Shown: piece after piece, positions 8,404-16,856 of the stretch
Layout of the letters: the number at the start of each line of letters is the position of its first letter
Numbering within the stretch: position 1 is the first letter of the stretch
Origin: Porphyromonadaceae bacterium W3.11
Lineage (GTDB): Bacteria; Bacteroidota; Bacteroidia; Bacteroidales; Porphyromonadaceae
Assembly: GCA_030434245.1 (NCBI GenBank)
Contig: JAUISX010000002.1
Coordinates: 248,001 to 312,000 of the forward strand
DNA: 64,000 nt
Direction of reading: 5' to 3'
Notes under the pieces: model-generated
Seen by the model: the letters and a program-made list of their open reading frames with translations, nothing else
The model's database searches: none
Told to the model about the DNA's origin: nothing
Made by a program: the position numbers and the translations under genes

Positions 8404-8420
8404 AGTGCCATAGTGGCACT
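8404..8420. promoter_or_regulatory. 17-bp palindrome AGTGCCA-TAG-TGGCACT in divergent late-gene region
   Basis: Perfect 7-bp arms around a 3-bp centre, in the 131-bp gap between the divergent protease (minus) and small terminase (plus) genes. Position suggests an operator for a late activator serving both directions. On the plus strand it is followed at once by ACTACTTTTTT, so it could also act as a terminator-like hairpin. Sequence alone cannot separate these. Confidence 0.5.
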
Positions 8421-8475
8421 ACTTTTTTCTTTTGGGGCTTTTTCAGCTCAATTTTGCAGTAAAGATTTAGAGATT

Positions 8476-8919
8476 ATGGCACAAATGACGAATGCCCAAA
8501 AGAAGGAGTGGGCAAAACTCCTATACACAAGAGAGCACCTCCCGCAGGTAGAGATTGCCGAGCGAGTGGGTGTATCGCCCGTTACGGTCAACAGATGGAT
8601 CAAGCGGGAGAACTGGGAGCTCCTACAGGCGAGCCTGACGGTAACTCGTGAGGAGCAGCTCGGGCACCTCTACAGACAGGTGGCGGAGCTCAACAATAAC
8701 ATCAGTAATCGTCCAGAGGGAGAGCGATTTGCCAACTCCAAGGAGGCTGATGCCATCAATAAGCTTGCGGCCGCTATCGATAAGATGGAGCGGGAGACTG
8801 GGCTGGGAGAAATCATCAGCTCCTTTCAGCAGTTTCTGAGTTTTCTAAGGGTAACCGATATGGACCTTGCCAAACGATTTATACCGCTGATGGACGCATT
8901 TATCAAGAGCAAACTATAG
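8476..8919 (+). CDS. Terminase small subunit (probable)
   Basis: A 147-residue protein. Residues 1-45 contain a helix-turn-helix (VEIAERVGVSPVTVNRWIKR) as in small terminase and DUF1804-type proteins that recognise phage DNA; the rest is helical and charged, fitting oligomerisation. It precedes the large terminase by 3 bp. An in-frame ATG at 8413 would add 21 residues, but it lies within the palindrome region and gives an atypical hydrophobic N-terminus, so 8476 is chosen. Confidence 0.72.
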   Translation: MAQMTNAQKKEWAKLLYTREHLPQVEIAERVGVSPVTVNRWIKRENWELLQASLTVTREEQLGHLYRQVAELNNNISNRPEGERFANSKEADAINKLAAAIDKMERETGLGEIISSFQQFLSFLRVTDMDLAKRFIPLMDAFIKSKL

Positions 8920-8922
8920 GCT

Positions 8923-10467
8923 ATGGCAAAGAGACTAACGGCAGATGATAAGAGGTGGCTACAAGAGTGGGAGGAGACCAAACTGGGCATCCTCAATTCG
9001 GCAGTGGTCGATACCACCGAGAGCGAGAGCGATAAGCACAAGCGAATTAAGCGACTGGAGGCAAACGATGAGGAGTGGTTCGCCTACTACTTCCCATCTT
9101 ACTACTCCGCCAAGCCAGCTAAGTTTCACATTGATGCCACCAAGCGCATTATGGCCAATGCCCGATGGTACGAGGTGCGGGCGTGGTCGAGAGAGCTCGC
9201 CAAGTCCACCCGCACGATGATGGAGGTGATCAAGCTGGCACTAACTGGTGAGATGCGCAATATCCTCCTCGTATCTAACTCTAAGGACAATGCCGACCGC
9301 CTCCTCACCCCTTATCAGATTACGCTCGAGTACAATCAGCGTATCATTAATGACTACGGACAGCAAGCCAAAATAGGTGCATGGGAGGAGGGCGAATTTA
9401 CCACCAATGGCGGGGTGAGCTTTAGGGCGATAGGTGCGGGCCAATCCCCTCGTGGTACACGCAATGAAGCGGCACGCCCTGACTGCATCCTCATCGATGA
9501 TATCGATACGGATGAGGAGTGCCGAAATCCCGACCGCATCAAGACCAAGTGGAAGTGGATCGAGGAGGCTCTGATACCTACACGATCTATAAGTGGCAAT
9601 TTCCGAGTTGTTTTTTGCGGAAATGTCATCGCCAAGGATTGCTGTATCACCCGAGCCATGGAAAAGGCTAATTATGTGGACATTGTTAATATCCGTGATG
9701 CCAATGGCAAAAGTTCCTGGCCAGAGAAGAATAGCGAGGAGGACATTGATCAAGCTCTATCCATCATGTCTATGGTGGCGATACAGAAGGAGTACTACAA
9801 TAACCCGATTACCGAGGGGGAAGTATTCAAGGAAATCACCTGGGCAAAGTGCCCTCCCATGAAGTCGCTCCCATTTATCGTGGTGTACGGTGACCCCTCA
9901 CCGAGCAATAAGAGCGGGAGAAAAGCCAAGGGAGCGTCGCATAAGGCAGTCATCGCTGTAGGTTATCAAGCGGGTAAATATTACGTCTATGACGCTTGCC
10001 TCGAGCAAACCAAAAATAGTGATTTTATCCAATGGTACTACGATATGAGGGCGAAGTATGGTGGTAAGACGGTGGTCTATTACTTCATCGAGAATAACTC
10101 CCTGCAGGATCCTGTGTGGGAGCAAGTGCTTCAGCCATTGGCTGTAGAGCTCGGAGAGAAGCAAGGTGGCATGATACCTATTATCACCGATGGCACCCGC
10201 AAGGGCGATAAGTACGCCCGCATAGAAGCAACGCTGGAACCGCTCAATAGACAATCGAGGTTGGTATTTAATATCGACGAATCGGGTAATCCCAACATGC
10301 AGCGACTCGAAGAGCAGATGCTGGCAGTATCGCCAGGTCTTCCCGCCCCTGCCGATGGACCCGACTGCTTGGAGGGTGCGATTTTCCAAACCAATGTAAA
10401 ATTATCGAGTGTATCGACCGATGCTATCATCATCGGAGGAGCTCGCAGAAATAGTAAAAGGTATTGA
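8923..10467 (+). CDS. Terminase large subunit (packaging ATPase/nuclease)
   Basis: A 514-residue protein. The ATPase part shows a non-canonical Walker A region (WSRELAKST, about residues 86-94) and Walker B DCILIDDIDTDEE (about residues 187-199). The RNase H-like nuclease part shows an acidic first strand (FIVVYGDPSPSNKS) and a second acidic residue in YYFIENNSLQDP. It would pump DNA into the prohead and cut the host-linked genome, as Mu gp28 does. The stop is 1 bp before the start of the gp36-like gene. Confidence 0.88.
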   Translation: MAKRLTADDKRWLQEWEETKLGILNSAVVDTTESESDKHKRIKRLEANDEEWFAYYFPSYYSAKPAKFHIDATKRIMANARWYEVRAWSRELAKSTRTMMEVIKLALTGEMRNILLVSNSKDNADRLLTPYQITLEYNQRIINDYGQQAKIGAWEEGEFTTNGGVSFRAIGAGQSPRGTRNEAARPDCILIDDIDTDEECRNPDRIKTKWKWIEEALIPTRSISGNFRVVFCGNVIAKDCCITRAMEKANYVDIVNIRDANGKSSWPEKNSEEDIDQALSIMSMVAIQKEYYNNPITEGEVFKEITWAKCPPMKSLPFIVVYGDPSPSNKSGRKAKGASHKAVIAVGYQAGKYYVYDACLEQTKNSDFIQWYYDMRAKYGGKTVVYYFIENNSLQDPVWEQVLQPLAVELGEKQGGMIPIITDGTRKGDKYARIEATLEPLNRQSRLVFNIDESGNPNMQRLEEQMLAVSPGLPAPADGPDCLEGAIFQTNVKLSSVSTDAIIIGGARRNSKRY

Positions 10468-10468
10468 G

Positions 10469-10891
10469 ATGTATATAACAATCGAAGAGATGAAAACACA
10501 CCTCTATAAGGAGGATGTGGACCTAATCAGTGGTGGTGATGACACCATCATGCTGGCGGCGATCGATACCGCCACGGCAGAGATACGGAGCTACCTCGGG
10601 AAATATGACCGAGAAGCCATCTTCAGTGCGGAAGGCAAGGAGCGTAATGCACTACTTTTGACCTTCGCAAAAGATATTGCGGCTTGGCACTTCCTAACGC
10701 TCTGCAATGTGGGAAGCGACCTCGATTTTAGACACGGCAGGTATGCCCGTGCCATCGACTGGCTCAAGGCGGTGCAAAAGGGTGATGTAAGCCCAGACCT
10801 CCCGATGCCTGACGAGGATGGCGATGGTGAGCCCGACCAGCCTACCACTTATCTATTTGGATCCAACCCTAAACGCAATAACCACTATTGA
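10469..10891 (+). CDS. Mu gp36-like protein (DUF1320 type)
   Basis: A 140-residue protein with the pattern of DUF1320/Mu gp36: an N-terminal ITIEEMKTHLYKEDVDLISGGD segment, a helix-rich body with AAIDTATAEIRSYLGKYD, and an acidic C-terminal tail ending PDQPTTYLFGSN. Such proteins act in head-tail connection or neck assembly. The ATG at 10469 is chosen because it lies 1 bp after the terL stop, while upstream in-frame starts would overlap terL. The stop is 1 bp before the portal start. Confidence 0.72.
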   Translation: MYITIEEMKTHLYKEDVDLISGGDDTIMLAAIDTATAEIRSYLGKYDREAIFSAEGKERNALLLTFAKDIAAWHFLTLCNVGSDLDFRHGRYARAIDWLKAVQKGDVSPDLPMPDEDGDGEPDQPTTYLFGSNPKRNNHY

Positions 10892-10892
10892 T

Positions 10893-13388
10893 ATGGCAAA
10901 GAAAAAGAGTAAAAAACCAGCTCAGACTGGCACCGTGATACAAGATTTGGTGATTAAGCCCATCCGTAGAAATGTGTGGGAGGCAAGTGCTTGGCGCTCG
11001 GCACTACGTAGTGCTGACTACGGTCGCCCATCCACCCTCTATGATATGTATGATGATATGCTGCTCGACCCCTACCTATCGCATGGGGTGGATAAGCGTA
11101 CCAATGCAGTGGCTCTGGCCGATTTGGTGTTTGCAGATAGCAAGGGCAAACCTGTAGAGGTGATGGATGACCTGATGGATACAATTGCTTGGGAGGACCT
11201 ACTCAAGGAGATTGCCAAGTCAAGGTTTTATGGCCGCTCTGCTGCGGAGCTGAGCTTTAATGACGATGGGCTTGTAACTTCTGCCATCCCTACCAAGCAC
11301 ATCTCCTTGGAGCGGAAGGGTATCATCATCGACCTCGCCAACGAAGAAAAGGTAATCCCCTACGAGGGGGAGCGCTCGCTGATCGTTTGCGGTAAGCCAC
11401 GCTACTGGGGGCTAATCCTCAAAGGCATCCCGTATGCTATCTTTAAGCGAGGGGGCTTTGGCGACTGGGCACAGTGGATAGAGTTATTCGGCATGCCGAT
11501 GCGTATCGGTAAATACAACTCTTACGACCAAGCCTCACGACGGGTACTCGAGCAGGCTTTGGAACAAGCTGGATCTGCTGCCTATATGGTGGTGCCTGAC
11601 GGTGCGGAGATAGATATTCGGGAGACCAAAGCCACCAATGGTATCAGCTTTGACCAATTCCGCAAGGCTTGTAATGAGGAGATATTGATTAGCCTGCTGG
11701 GGCAAACGCTCACCACCATTGCAGGGGATAAGGGGGCACGCTCGCTGGGTGAGGTGCACATGGAGGTGGAGGAGTCGCTATTTAAGAGCGACCAGAAGTA
11801 TGTGCAGCGAATACTCAATAGTCAGGTGTTACCTTTCCTTGAGGAGCGAGGATTGCCCGTCAGTGGAGGTCGATTTGTCTTCCCAAGCTCCGTGGAGCAA
11901 ACATCGGTGAATGACTTGGTGCAGCTCTCTACACTAATGGCGATACCTGAGAGCTACCTACGGGACCGATACGGCATACCTGCACCAGATGGAGACGAGC
12001 CAACCACAGGCAAAAAGGAGGAGCCAAAGCAAGAGGAGGAAAAGCCTGAAGAAGAGGAGCCGAAGGAGCCAAAAAAGGAAGAGCAACCCGATAAAAAGCT
12101 GCATGATGTAACTCTTGCAGCTTCAAAAAAAAAAGCCCAGAAAGTTCGGACGCCTTGGTGGCTGAAATTGAAGCACTCTATTACGGGGAACATTCAACTT
12201 GCTGACGACTACTCCATCAATATCGACAAACTCTTTGAGGAGGCACTCAAGGAGGTATATGGGGAAGCACTTGTGGAAGAGTCCAAGAAGACCCTCTCTC
12301 CATCGCTTTTTAGAGTAACCAATGATCCTCTCCAGCATGCGGTGGACTCTGCATTCGCATCGCCTGAGTTTGGAAAGCCTGAGCAGGGCTTCCTCGACCA
12401 GTTTAAGTACAATACGGGCGTTTTTGCAGCCTTTAAGGCGCATGCCGAGCAGAAGCTATTGGTATCTATGCTCCTTGATGAGGAGGGCAATCTACGCTCA
12501 TTTAGAGAGTTTCGCAAGGCCGTTAAGGCGGTCAATATCCAGTGGAATGAACAGTGGTTGCGTACCGAGTACAATACCGCCGTACGCTCAGCCCGCTCTG
12601 CCGCCAACTACCAAGATGCCCTCCGCTCGAAGGACACTTATCCTAATCTGGAGTACCTCATCAGTAGTGCTCGTGATAAACGAGATGAGCACCTCGAATT
12701 AGTTGGAACCATTCTACCGATAGAGGACCCATTTTGGGATATCTACCTTCCGCCGTGGGACTGGAATTGCCAATGCAGCTTCCGCCCTACAGATAAGCCT
12801 GCAACGGGTGTGCCTAAGATCACCCAAATGATACCTCCAACATTCCAAAACAATCCAGGCAAAACTGCCGAGTTCGTTAAGCTTAACGAACACCCATACC
12901 TCAAGGGCAAGGGCGTAGCCACCTGCCCCGAGTGCCGCCGACAAGGACTGGTGTCAAGTGGCTCTGGCGACGAGCTCTGCCAGATGCACCAGCAGGCAAG
13001 GGAAGAGCATGTACAAAAATTAGACTCTAAAGAAACAACAAAAAGACTTTTAGCTGTCCTTAGACCCAAGGAGGTTCGCTATCCTGAATTTAAGGGAAAA
13101 CTCGGTAAATTCGTGCGAAATTCTGTCACTGAGAATATGCGTTACGGCGAATTGTACCCCATTAAGAAAGAGGTTCTTGAAAATATTGATGAGTACTTGA
13201 ACGCAGAATACATGCACAAGTTCAAAAAAAATGTAAAGAGAAGCAAGGATAACTATGTCTTAGGCTACCATAAATTTACAATTAAATACAAAGGGAATAA
13301 TCCGATAGGAAAGGATAGAAACATTGAACTGCAATTTGAAGAGCGGGAAACGGGTGAAATAGTCTTCCACTTCATAAAGCTGATATAA
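10893..13388 (+). CDS. Fused portal (DUF935/Mu gp29-like) and Mu-F head morphogenesis protein with extra C-terminal domain
   Basis: A single 831-residue protein. Residues 1-390 resemble DUF935 portals (RSADYGRPSTLYDMYDDML, later LLGQTLTTIAGDKGARSLGEVH). Residues 393-425 are a Glu/Lys/Pro linker. Residues 440-690 match the Mu F/SPP1 gp7 head morphogenesis family (EQWLRTEYNTAVRSARSA, then PWDWNCQCSFRP). The last roughly 120 residues are basic and end in a compact beta pattern (FEERETGEIVFHF); in this family such tails often are small nuclease-like domains, which is only inferred here. In Mu, gp29 and gp30 are separate genes. An A10 homopolymer at 12125-12134 lies between the two parts. ATG 10893 is chosen by spacing to the upstream stop. 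Confidence 0.8.
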   Translation: MAKKKSKKPAQTGTVIQDLVIKPIRRNVWEASAWRSALRSADYGRPSTLYDMYDDMLLDPYLSHGVDKRTNAVALADLVFADSKGKPVEVMDDLMDTIAWEDLLKEIAKSRFYGRSAAELSFNDDGLVTSAIPTKHISLERKGIIIDLANEEKVIPYEGERSLIVCGKPRYWGLILKGIPYAIFKRGGFGDWAQWIELFGMPMRIGKYNSYDQASRRVLEQALEQAGSAAYMVVPDGAEIDIRETKATNGISFDQFRKACNEEILISLLGQTLTTIAGDKGARSLGEVHMEVEESLFKSDQKYVQRILNSQVLPFLEERGLPVSGGRFVFPSSVEQTSVNDLVQLSTLMAIPESYLRDRYGIPAPDGDEPTTGKKEEPKQEEEKPEEEEPKEPKKEEQPDKKLHDVTLAASKKKAQKVRTPWWLKLKHSITGNIQLADDYSINIDKLFEEALKEVYGEALVEESKKTLSPSLFRVTNDPLQHAVDSAFASPEFGKPEQGFLDQFKYNTGVFAAFKAHAEQKLLVSMLLDEEGNLRSFREFRKAVKAVNIQWNEQWLRTEYNTAVRSARSAANYQDALRSKDTYPNLEYLISSARDKRDEHLELVGTILPIEDPFWDIYLPPWDWNCQCSFRPTDKPATGVPKITQMIPPTFQNNPGKTAEFVKLNEHPYLKGKGVATCPECRRQGLVSSGSGDELCQMHQQAREEHVQKLDSKETTKRLLAVLRPKEVRYPEFKGKLGKFVRNSVTENMRYGELYPIKKEVLENIDEYLNAEYMHKFKKNVKRSKDNYVLGYHKFTIKYKGNNPIGKDRNIELQFEERETGEIVFHFIKLI

Positions 13389-13394
13389 AAAGAA

Positions 13395-13453
13395 AAGTGG
13401 TAATAACCCGTCACCACTCTGTTCGTCGCCAGGGGTCGCAGTTATCACCACTT
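13395..13453 (+). other. Long-loop inverted repeat between portal-F and gpG-like genes
   Basis: AAGTGGTAATAAC (13395-13407) pairs with GTTATCACCACTT (13441-13453) with one G-T pair, enclosing a 33-base loop that contains a further partial match (GTCACCAC). It fills most of the only sizeable gap in the rightward late operon. It may be a terminator/attenuator or an RNA-processing structure; a T-run after it is poor, so strong termination is unlikely. Confidence 0.45.
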
Positions 13454-13503
13454 CTTTGATTTCTCACCACAAAGGTACGTAAACAATTTAATATGAACAA
13501 ACA

Positions 13504-14001
13504 ATGGATATTCAGGAGTTTGCAGTAGTAATCGAGACGAAGAATAAGCAGCTACAAGAGTTTATCCGCTCGCAGGCGGTAAAGGATATTGTGGGCACGG
13601 AAGCTGTAGCACACTTCAAGCGAAGCTTCGAGGATGAGGGCTTTACCGATGAAACGCTCAACCCTTGGAAGGAGGTGGAGCGACGGAAGCCCGAATCGCC
13701 CTGGTATGGGCACTCTGGGCAAACGGGGAAGTTTAGTCCAGAGCGGACCAGCGCACCCATCCTGAATGGCGAAACGGGGCTCCTCAAAAACTCTATCCGA
13801 TACACCTACCTACCTGATGGGGTGCGGGTCTCGAATAGTGCTCCTTACGCTGCGGTGCATCAGTACGGCCAACCAGCAAAGATCTACGGCAAAAAGCCAT
13901 TCACCATGCCAACACGCCCATTTATAGGGCGTAGCAAGGTGCTCATGCGTAAAATCGAAGAGAAAATATATAGTAAAATATTAGACATCGTAAAGAAATG
14001 A
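13504..14001 (+). CDS. Virion morphogenesis protein, Mu gpG-like (tail completion)
   Basis: A 165-residue protein with the gpG/phage tail completion pattern: an N-terminal helix, GFTDETLNPWKEVERRK, a central TGLLKNSIRY and NSAPYAAVHQYGQP, and a C-terminal RPFIGRS segment. The LxNSIRxx...YAAxHQxG arrangement is the recognisable signature. It is probably needed to join heads and tails. The ATG at 13504 is used; an out-of-frame ATG lies 11 bp upstream. The gene overlaps the next one by 4 bp (ATGA). Confidence 0.78.
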   Translation: MDIQEFAVVIETKNKQLQEFIRSQAVKDIVGTEAVAHFKRSFEDEGFTDETLNPWKEVERRKPESPWYGHSGQTGKFSPERTSAPILNGETGLLKNSIRYTYLPDGVRVSNSAPYAAVHQYGQPAKIYGKKPFTMPTRPFIGRSKVLMRKIEEKIYSKILDIVKK

Positions 14002-14429
14002 AAGCAATTTACACCGCCCTCCTCGGGCAACTACAGACCATCACTCAGCTTAAATACATCGACATGGATACGGGGCAGCTCGAAGTGGGCTTCGCGGAGA
14101 CCAAGCGACCACCCATCGCCTACCCAGCCGCACTTATTACTATTTCTGTGAACCGCCAGCAGGACATTACTGAGGTCTCCCAGCTCTGCAATGCGAGGGT
14201 AACAGTCCGTATCGCTGACGATACCGCTATGCGAACTGCAGCGCACCAATCGCAGCGGTCGAGGTCACTACAGATTTACGACCTTGTGGAGGAGGTGCGG
14301 GAGTGCCTGCAGGGATATACAGGCGAAGAAACCTTTAGTCCTCTCTCTCGTATCAGTCAGGAGAGGGAGCGTCAGAGCAATGGTTTATTTGTCTATCGGA
14401 TAGACTTTGAAACAACCTTTAAACAGTAG
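13998..14429 (+). CDS. Probable tail terminator/completion protein (Mu gp37-like position)
   Basis: A 143-residue soluble protein with alternating strands and helices: KRPPIAYPAALITISVNRQ, NARVTVRIADDTAM and a final VYRIDFETTFKQ. Small minor tail proteins that cap the tube commonly look like this, and in Mu a gene of this size follows G. I do not recognise the family with certainty. Last gene of the rightward late operon, ending face to face with a minus-strand early gene with no gap. Confidence 0.5.
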   Translation: MKAIYTALLGQLQTITQLKYIDMDTGQLEVGFAETKRPPIAYPAALITISVNRQQDITEVSQLCNARVTVRIADDTAMRTAAHQSQRSRSLQIYDLVEEVRECLQGYTGEETFSPLSRISQERERQSNGLFVYRIDFETTFKQ

Positions 14430-14657
14430 TTAATCAAAGAGCGAACGTTGGCGTGGCATCGTTGGATTGCTTTCGCTCTCTTTAGCCCGCTGTAAGTAGC
14501 GGTAGAAGGTGCGGCGGCTCATCGGGTAGATGTGTTGGACAATAGAGCGGTACACCCACTCTTTGGAGCGATCTTGCCGACCTGGCTCATAGTTCGCCTC
14601 CACAATCTCTTGTATGATCAGCGACATCTTACGTGTATTTCTGTGTACTTTTCCCAT
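14430..14657 (-). CDS. Small basic protein, possible HTH-type early/middle gene
   Basis: A 75-residue basic protein; MSRRTFYRYLQRAKE looks like a recognition-helix segment, suggesting DNA binding, but I do not recognise a family. The ATG at 14657 is chosen: the longer version from 14735 would add a Cys/hydrophobic segment with no conserved feel. It is the last gene of the leftward early/middle operon and converges on the rightward late genes. It could be a middle-gene regulator; that is a guess from position. Confidence 0.45.
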   Translation of the reverse strand: MGKVHRNTRKMSLIIQEIVEANYEPGRQDRSKEWVYRSIVQHIYPMSRRTFYRYLQRAKESESNPTMPRQRSLFD

Positions 14658-14775
14658 CCCATCTACCTTCTTCTCACAAATATAACGTTTATTCAGCAAA
14701 AAGCAGAGTGGGACGTGCCTCACGGCATATCCCACTCCTCATTAATCACTTTACAATTATGAAAAAAAGAAATTA

Positions 14776-15183
14776 TTAATATCCAAAACATCCCTCATAG
14801 GGGTTGCATTTTTCCTCGTTCGTGCCCTCATCGATGAGCCTTAGAGCCTCCTTCCAGCCGGGGAAGCCACCGAGGTTACGATCATCAATGTAGAGATCTG
14901 CACTGATCTTTCGGCTGTCATTCGAATACTGCTCGAAGTTCTCTCGAGCGTTACAATTGATGTTGTCAAAGGGGATACCCTTCTCCAGCAAAAAGTTAAT
15001 GGCATCGGTCTGATCTTGCCCCTCTCTGCACGTCCATATAATAAGATGATGCCCCCGCCTCTTCAGCTCCTGCATGGCATCCCTTGCACCATTCACCACT
15101 ACTCCAACTTCTGGGTATGGGCTGGCATTTATTACGCCATCAAAATCTACTGCTATTACCATCTTCCTCATACTCATCTTCAA
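14776..15183 (-). CDS. Small HAD-superfamily phosphatase (phage-type, BT_0820-like)
   Basis: A 135-residue HAD-like protein: VIAVDFDGVIN supplies the DxD nucleophile motif, IIWTCREG the motif II Thr, and DLYIDDRNLGG the final acidic pair; there is no large cap domain. Minimal HAD proteins of this kind recur in Bacteroidetes phages and may act on nucleotides or polynucleotide ends; substrate unknown. Several in-frame ATGs (15183, 15177, 15171, 15162) make the start uncertain; 15171 or 15162 would still keep the catalytic motif. It overlaps the preceding small gene. Confidence 0.7.
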   Translation of the reverse strand: MKMSMRKMVIAVDFDGVINASPYPEVGVVVNGARDAMQELKRRGHHLIIWTCREGQDQTDAINFLLEKGIPFDNINCNARENFEQYSNDSRKISADLYIDDRNLGGFPGWKEALRLIDEGTNEEKCNPYEGCFGY

Positions 15184-15346
15184 CCTCCCTTTGTTTCTCT
15201 CTCAATCTGTCTCTTAACTCACTTTTCCAGTCGCTTAAGCTGACCGTCACAGCCTCATAATCCGCATTTCTTAACGAGGTCTGCATATCATTTATAAATG
15301 AAAGGTCCGCCCTAATCGCTTCTATGCTATTCCTATCTTTTTCCAT
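15140..15346 (-). CDS. Small hypothetical phage protein
   Basis: A 68-residue, highly charged, probably helical protein (SDWKSELRDRLREKQREVEDEYEE). No family is recognised. The start is placed at the ATG at 15346 because codons upstream of it (to 15424) give a Cys/His-containing stretch of unlike composition. It overlaps the start of the HAD gene by about 40 bp, indicating translational coupling in the early operon. Confidence 0.4.
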   Translation of the reverse strand: MEKDRNSIEAIRADLSFINDMQTSLRNADYEAVTVSLSDWKSELRDRLREKQREVEDEYEEDGNSSRF

Positions 15347-15437
15347 ATCGTTTATAATATTGAGGGGGTGCCAGGAGTGATTTTTTGCTGCTTTGCTCCC
15401 TAGGTTGATGCCACTGCATTTCACCCCCTCATGTTAA

Positions 15438-15650
15438 TTACCAAAACATATTCTCATCCTTTATGATTATCTTAGCCTCGCTATTGCGATATTTCGCCCT
15501 TGGCGCAATCAAATTAAGAGTTTCTTGCGCTGAGTAATATGGACGATTGATTTCCCACAGATGAAGGAGGTACTCCTTCTTATTACGTTTCGGCGAATCG
15601 ATATGACTACTTGTCGTACGCTGATTGTTACTTATTTCAATATTACCCAT
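15438..15650 (-). CDS. Small hypothetical phage protein
   Basis: A 70-residue basic protein (SPKRNKKEYLLHLWEINRPYYSAQET) with no recognised motif. Starting at 15650 avoids overlap with the DUF3164-like stop; a version from 15677 would add nine residues and overlap that gene. Orientation and spacing fit the early operon. A role cannot be assigned. Confidence 0.42.
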   Translation of the reverse strand: MGNIEISNNQRTTSSHIDSPKRNKKEYLLHLWEINRPYYSAQETLNLIAPRAKYRNSEAKIIIKDENMFW

Positions 15651-15666
15651 AACAGTTACATTTTCC

Positions 15667-16329
15667 TTACATTTCACTCACTTCGCCCACTTCTGTCATG
15701 GATAAGGGGACTGTTGTCCAGCCGTTATGGTCATCTTTGATTTCGCAGCGAATGTATCGCTTCGAAAGGGTAGGTAAATAGCTTTCCTCAATGATCTTCA
15801 CGGCTTCCAGGAACTCCTCCGATTTTGTTTCTTCGGCGATACGTCTCAGCTGAATCACTCGACTAGCTTTGAGATTCCCCTTACTGTCCTTAGAAAGTAA
15901 TCGGAATACCATATCCACCAGGGCTTTGCTCTTGTCATCGCCCACTAGGCTCTCTAGGTACTTTCGGACCATCTGAATACCGTCGTCCACTGTGTCACGG
16001 TATCCGTCGATAGTGTGATAACCAAGAGTTACCCTCATGGTGCTATCGGAATTGGTGAAAGTGTGTGAGCGCTGCCCCTCGCTGACCAAGCCCAGTACAT
16101 CGCCTTTCATGCGAATCAGCTCCTCGAACTGCTGAAATACTCGTTCCTTGCTCATGCCTAGCCCATCACTGACCTGCTGAAGGCTTGGCACCACGGCCTG
16201 TAACGTCTCATCGACTAGTTCACGATAGGCGTCGCGGTTCTGCTGACGAGTGTTCTCCTCCTCTTTCTTCTTTTTCCACGCCTTGTACTCCTCAAATTCT
16301 TTTCTCTCTTGCTCTGTCATGGTACTCAT
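15667..16329 (-). CDS. DUF3164 family Mu-like phage protein
   Basis: A 220-residue protein. Residues 1-40 are a charged helix. The body carries GYHTIDGYRDTVDDGIQMV, KGNLKASRVIQLRRIA and the C-terminal SKRYIRCEIKDDHNGWTTVP pattern that I associate with DUF3164, a family found in Mu-like prophages next to gemA and transposition genes. Molecular function is unknown; early-operon location suggests a role in replication or host takeover. Next to the GemA-like gene, as in many Mu relatives. Confidence 0.7.
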   Translation of the reverse strand: MSTMTEQERKEFEEYKAWKKKKEEENTRQQNRDAYRELVDETLQAVVPSLQQVSDGLGMSKERVFQQFEELIRMKGDVLGLVSEGQRSHTFTNSDSTMRVTLGYHTIDGYRDTVDDGIQMVRKYLESLVGDDKSKALVDMVFRLLSKDSKGNLKASRVIQLRRIAEETKSEEFLEAVKIIEESYLPTLSKRYIRCEIKDDHNGWTTVPLSMTEVGEVSEM

Positions 16330-16349
16330 TGTTATATCATATTTGATTG

Positions 16350-16856
16350 TTAATTATAATTACCTCTTTTTATCATTTGTGCCGTAGTCACATTCGTGTA
16401 ATAGACGCACTTCCTCTTTTTATCCTTTTGGGGCTCCACCACGGTCACCTCCTCCTCTTTTTCTTTCTTCTTCTTTCGGTTGATCGCGTACATCTTTCGT
16501 CTGAGTTTTTCGAGCTCCTCCTCATTGAGCTGGTGGAACTCCTTGCCCGCAATTCGCGACTGACTTACGAAGCGATTCACTGCCTCCCAGTCGCTCGTAT
16601 CGATGCCATAGCTTTTCAGTAGCTTAAGCACAGCCGAGCGTTTACGCCTCTTTTCGGGATTGGCTTTGGAAGGCTTGAAGCCTGTCTGCTTTCTCAGTTC
16701 TGCCCTGAGCTTCACGAGCTCACCACCTGTGAGCTCACGCAAACTATTTGTCCTCCCATCGGAAACACTTTCGCACATCACACGTTTAAGCTCCTCTGCT
16801 TCCAGCTCTCCTGCTAGCTTATTAATCATCGCCCAGATGTCGCTATATCCTCTCAT
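16350..16856 (-). CDS. GemA/Mu gp16-like protein (DUF1018)
   Basis: A 168-residue basic protein. The segment GIDTSDWEAVNRFVSQSRIAGKEFHQLNEEELEKLRRKMYAI matches the GemA/gp16 pattern of paired helices; the N-terminal half (SLRELTGGELVKLRAELRKQ) is similarly built. The C-terminus is a Lys/Glu run. GemA is an early Mu protein reported to affect host gene expression and DNA topology; the same role here is inferred. Its ATG overlaps the stop of the upstream gene (TAATG). Confidence 0.65.
   Translation of the reverse strand: MRGYSDIWAMINKLAGELEAEELKRVMCESVSDGRTNSLRELTGGELVKLRAELRKQTGFKPSKANPEKRRKRSAVLKLLKSYGIDTSDWEAVNRFVSQSRIAGKEFHQLNEEELEKLRRKMYAINRKKKKEKEEEVTVVEPQKDKKRKCVYYTNVTTAQMIKRGNYN

Noticed and set aside
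9241-9753. Minus-strand ORF of 170 codons within terL
   Set aside because: terL is continuous with ATPase and nuclease motifs; the antisense reading has no motif.
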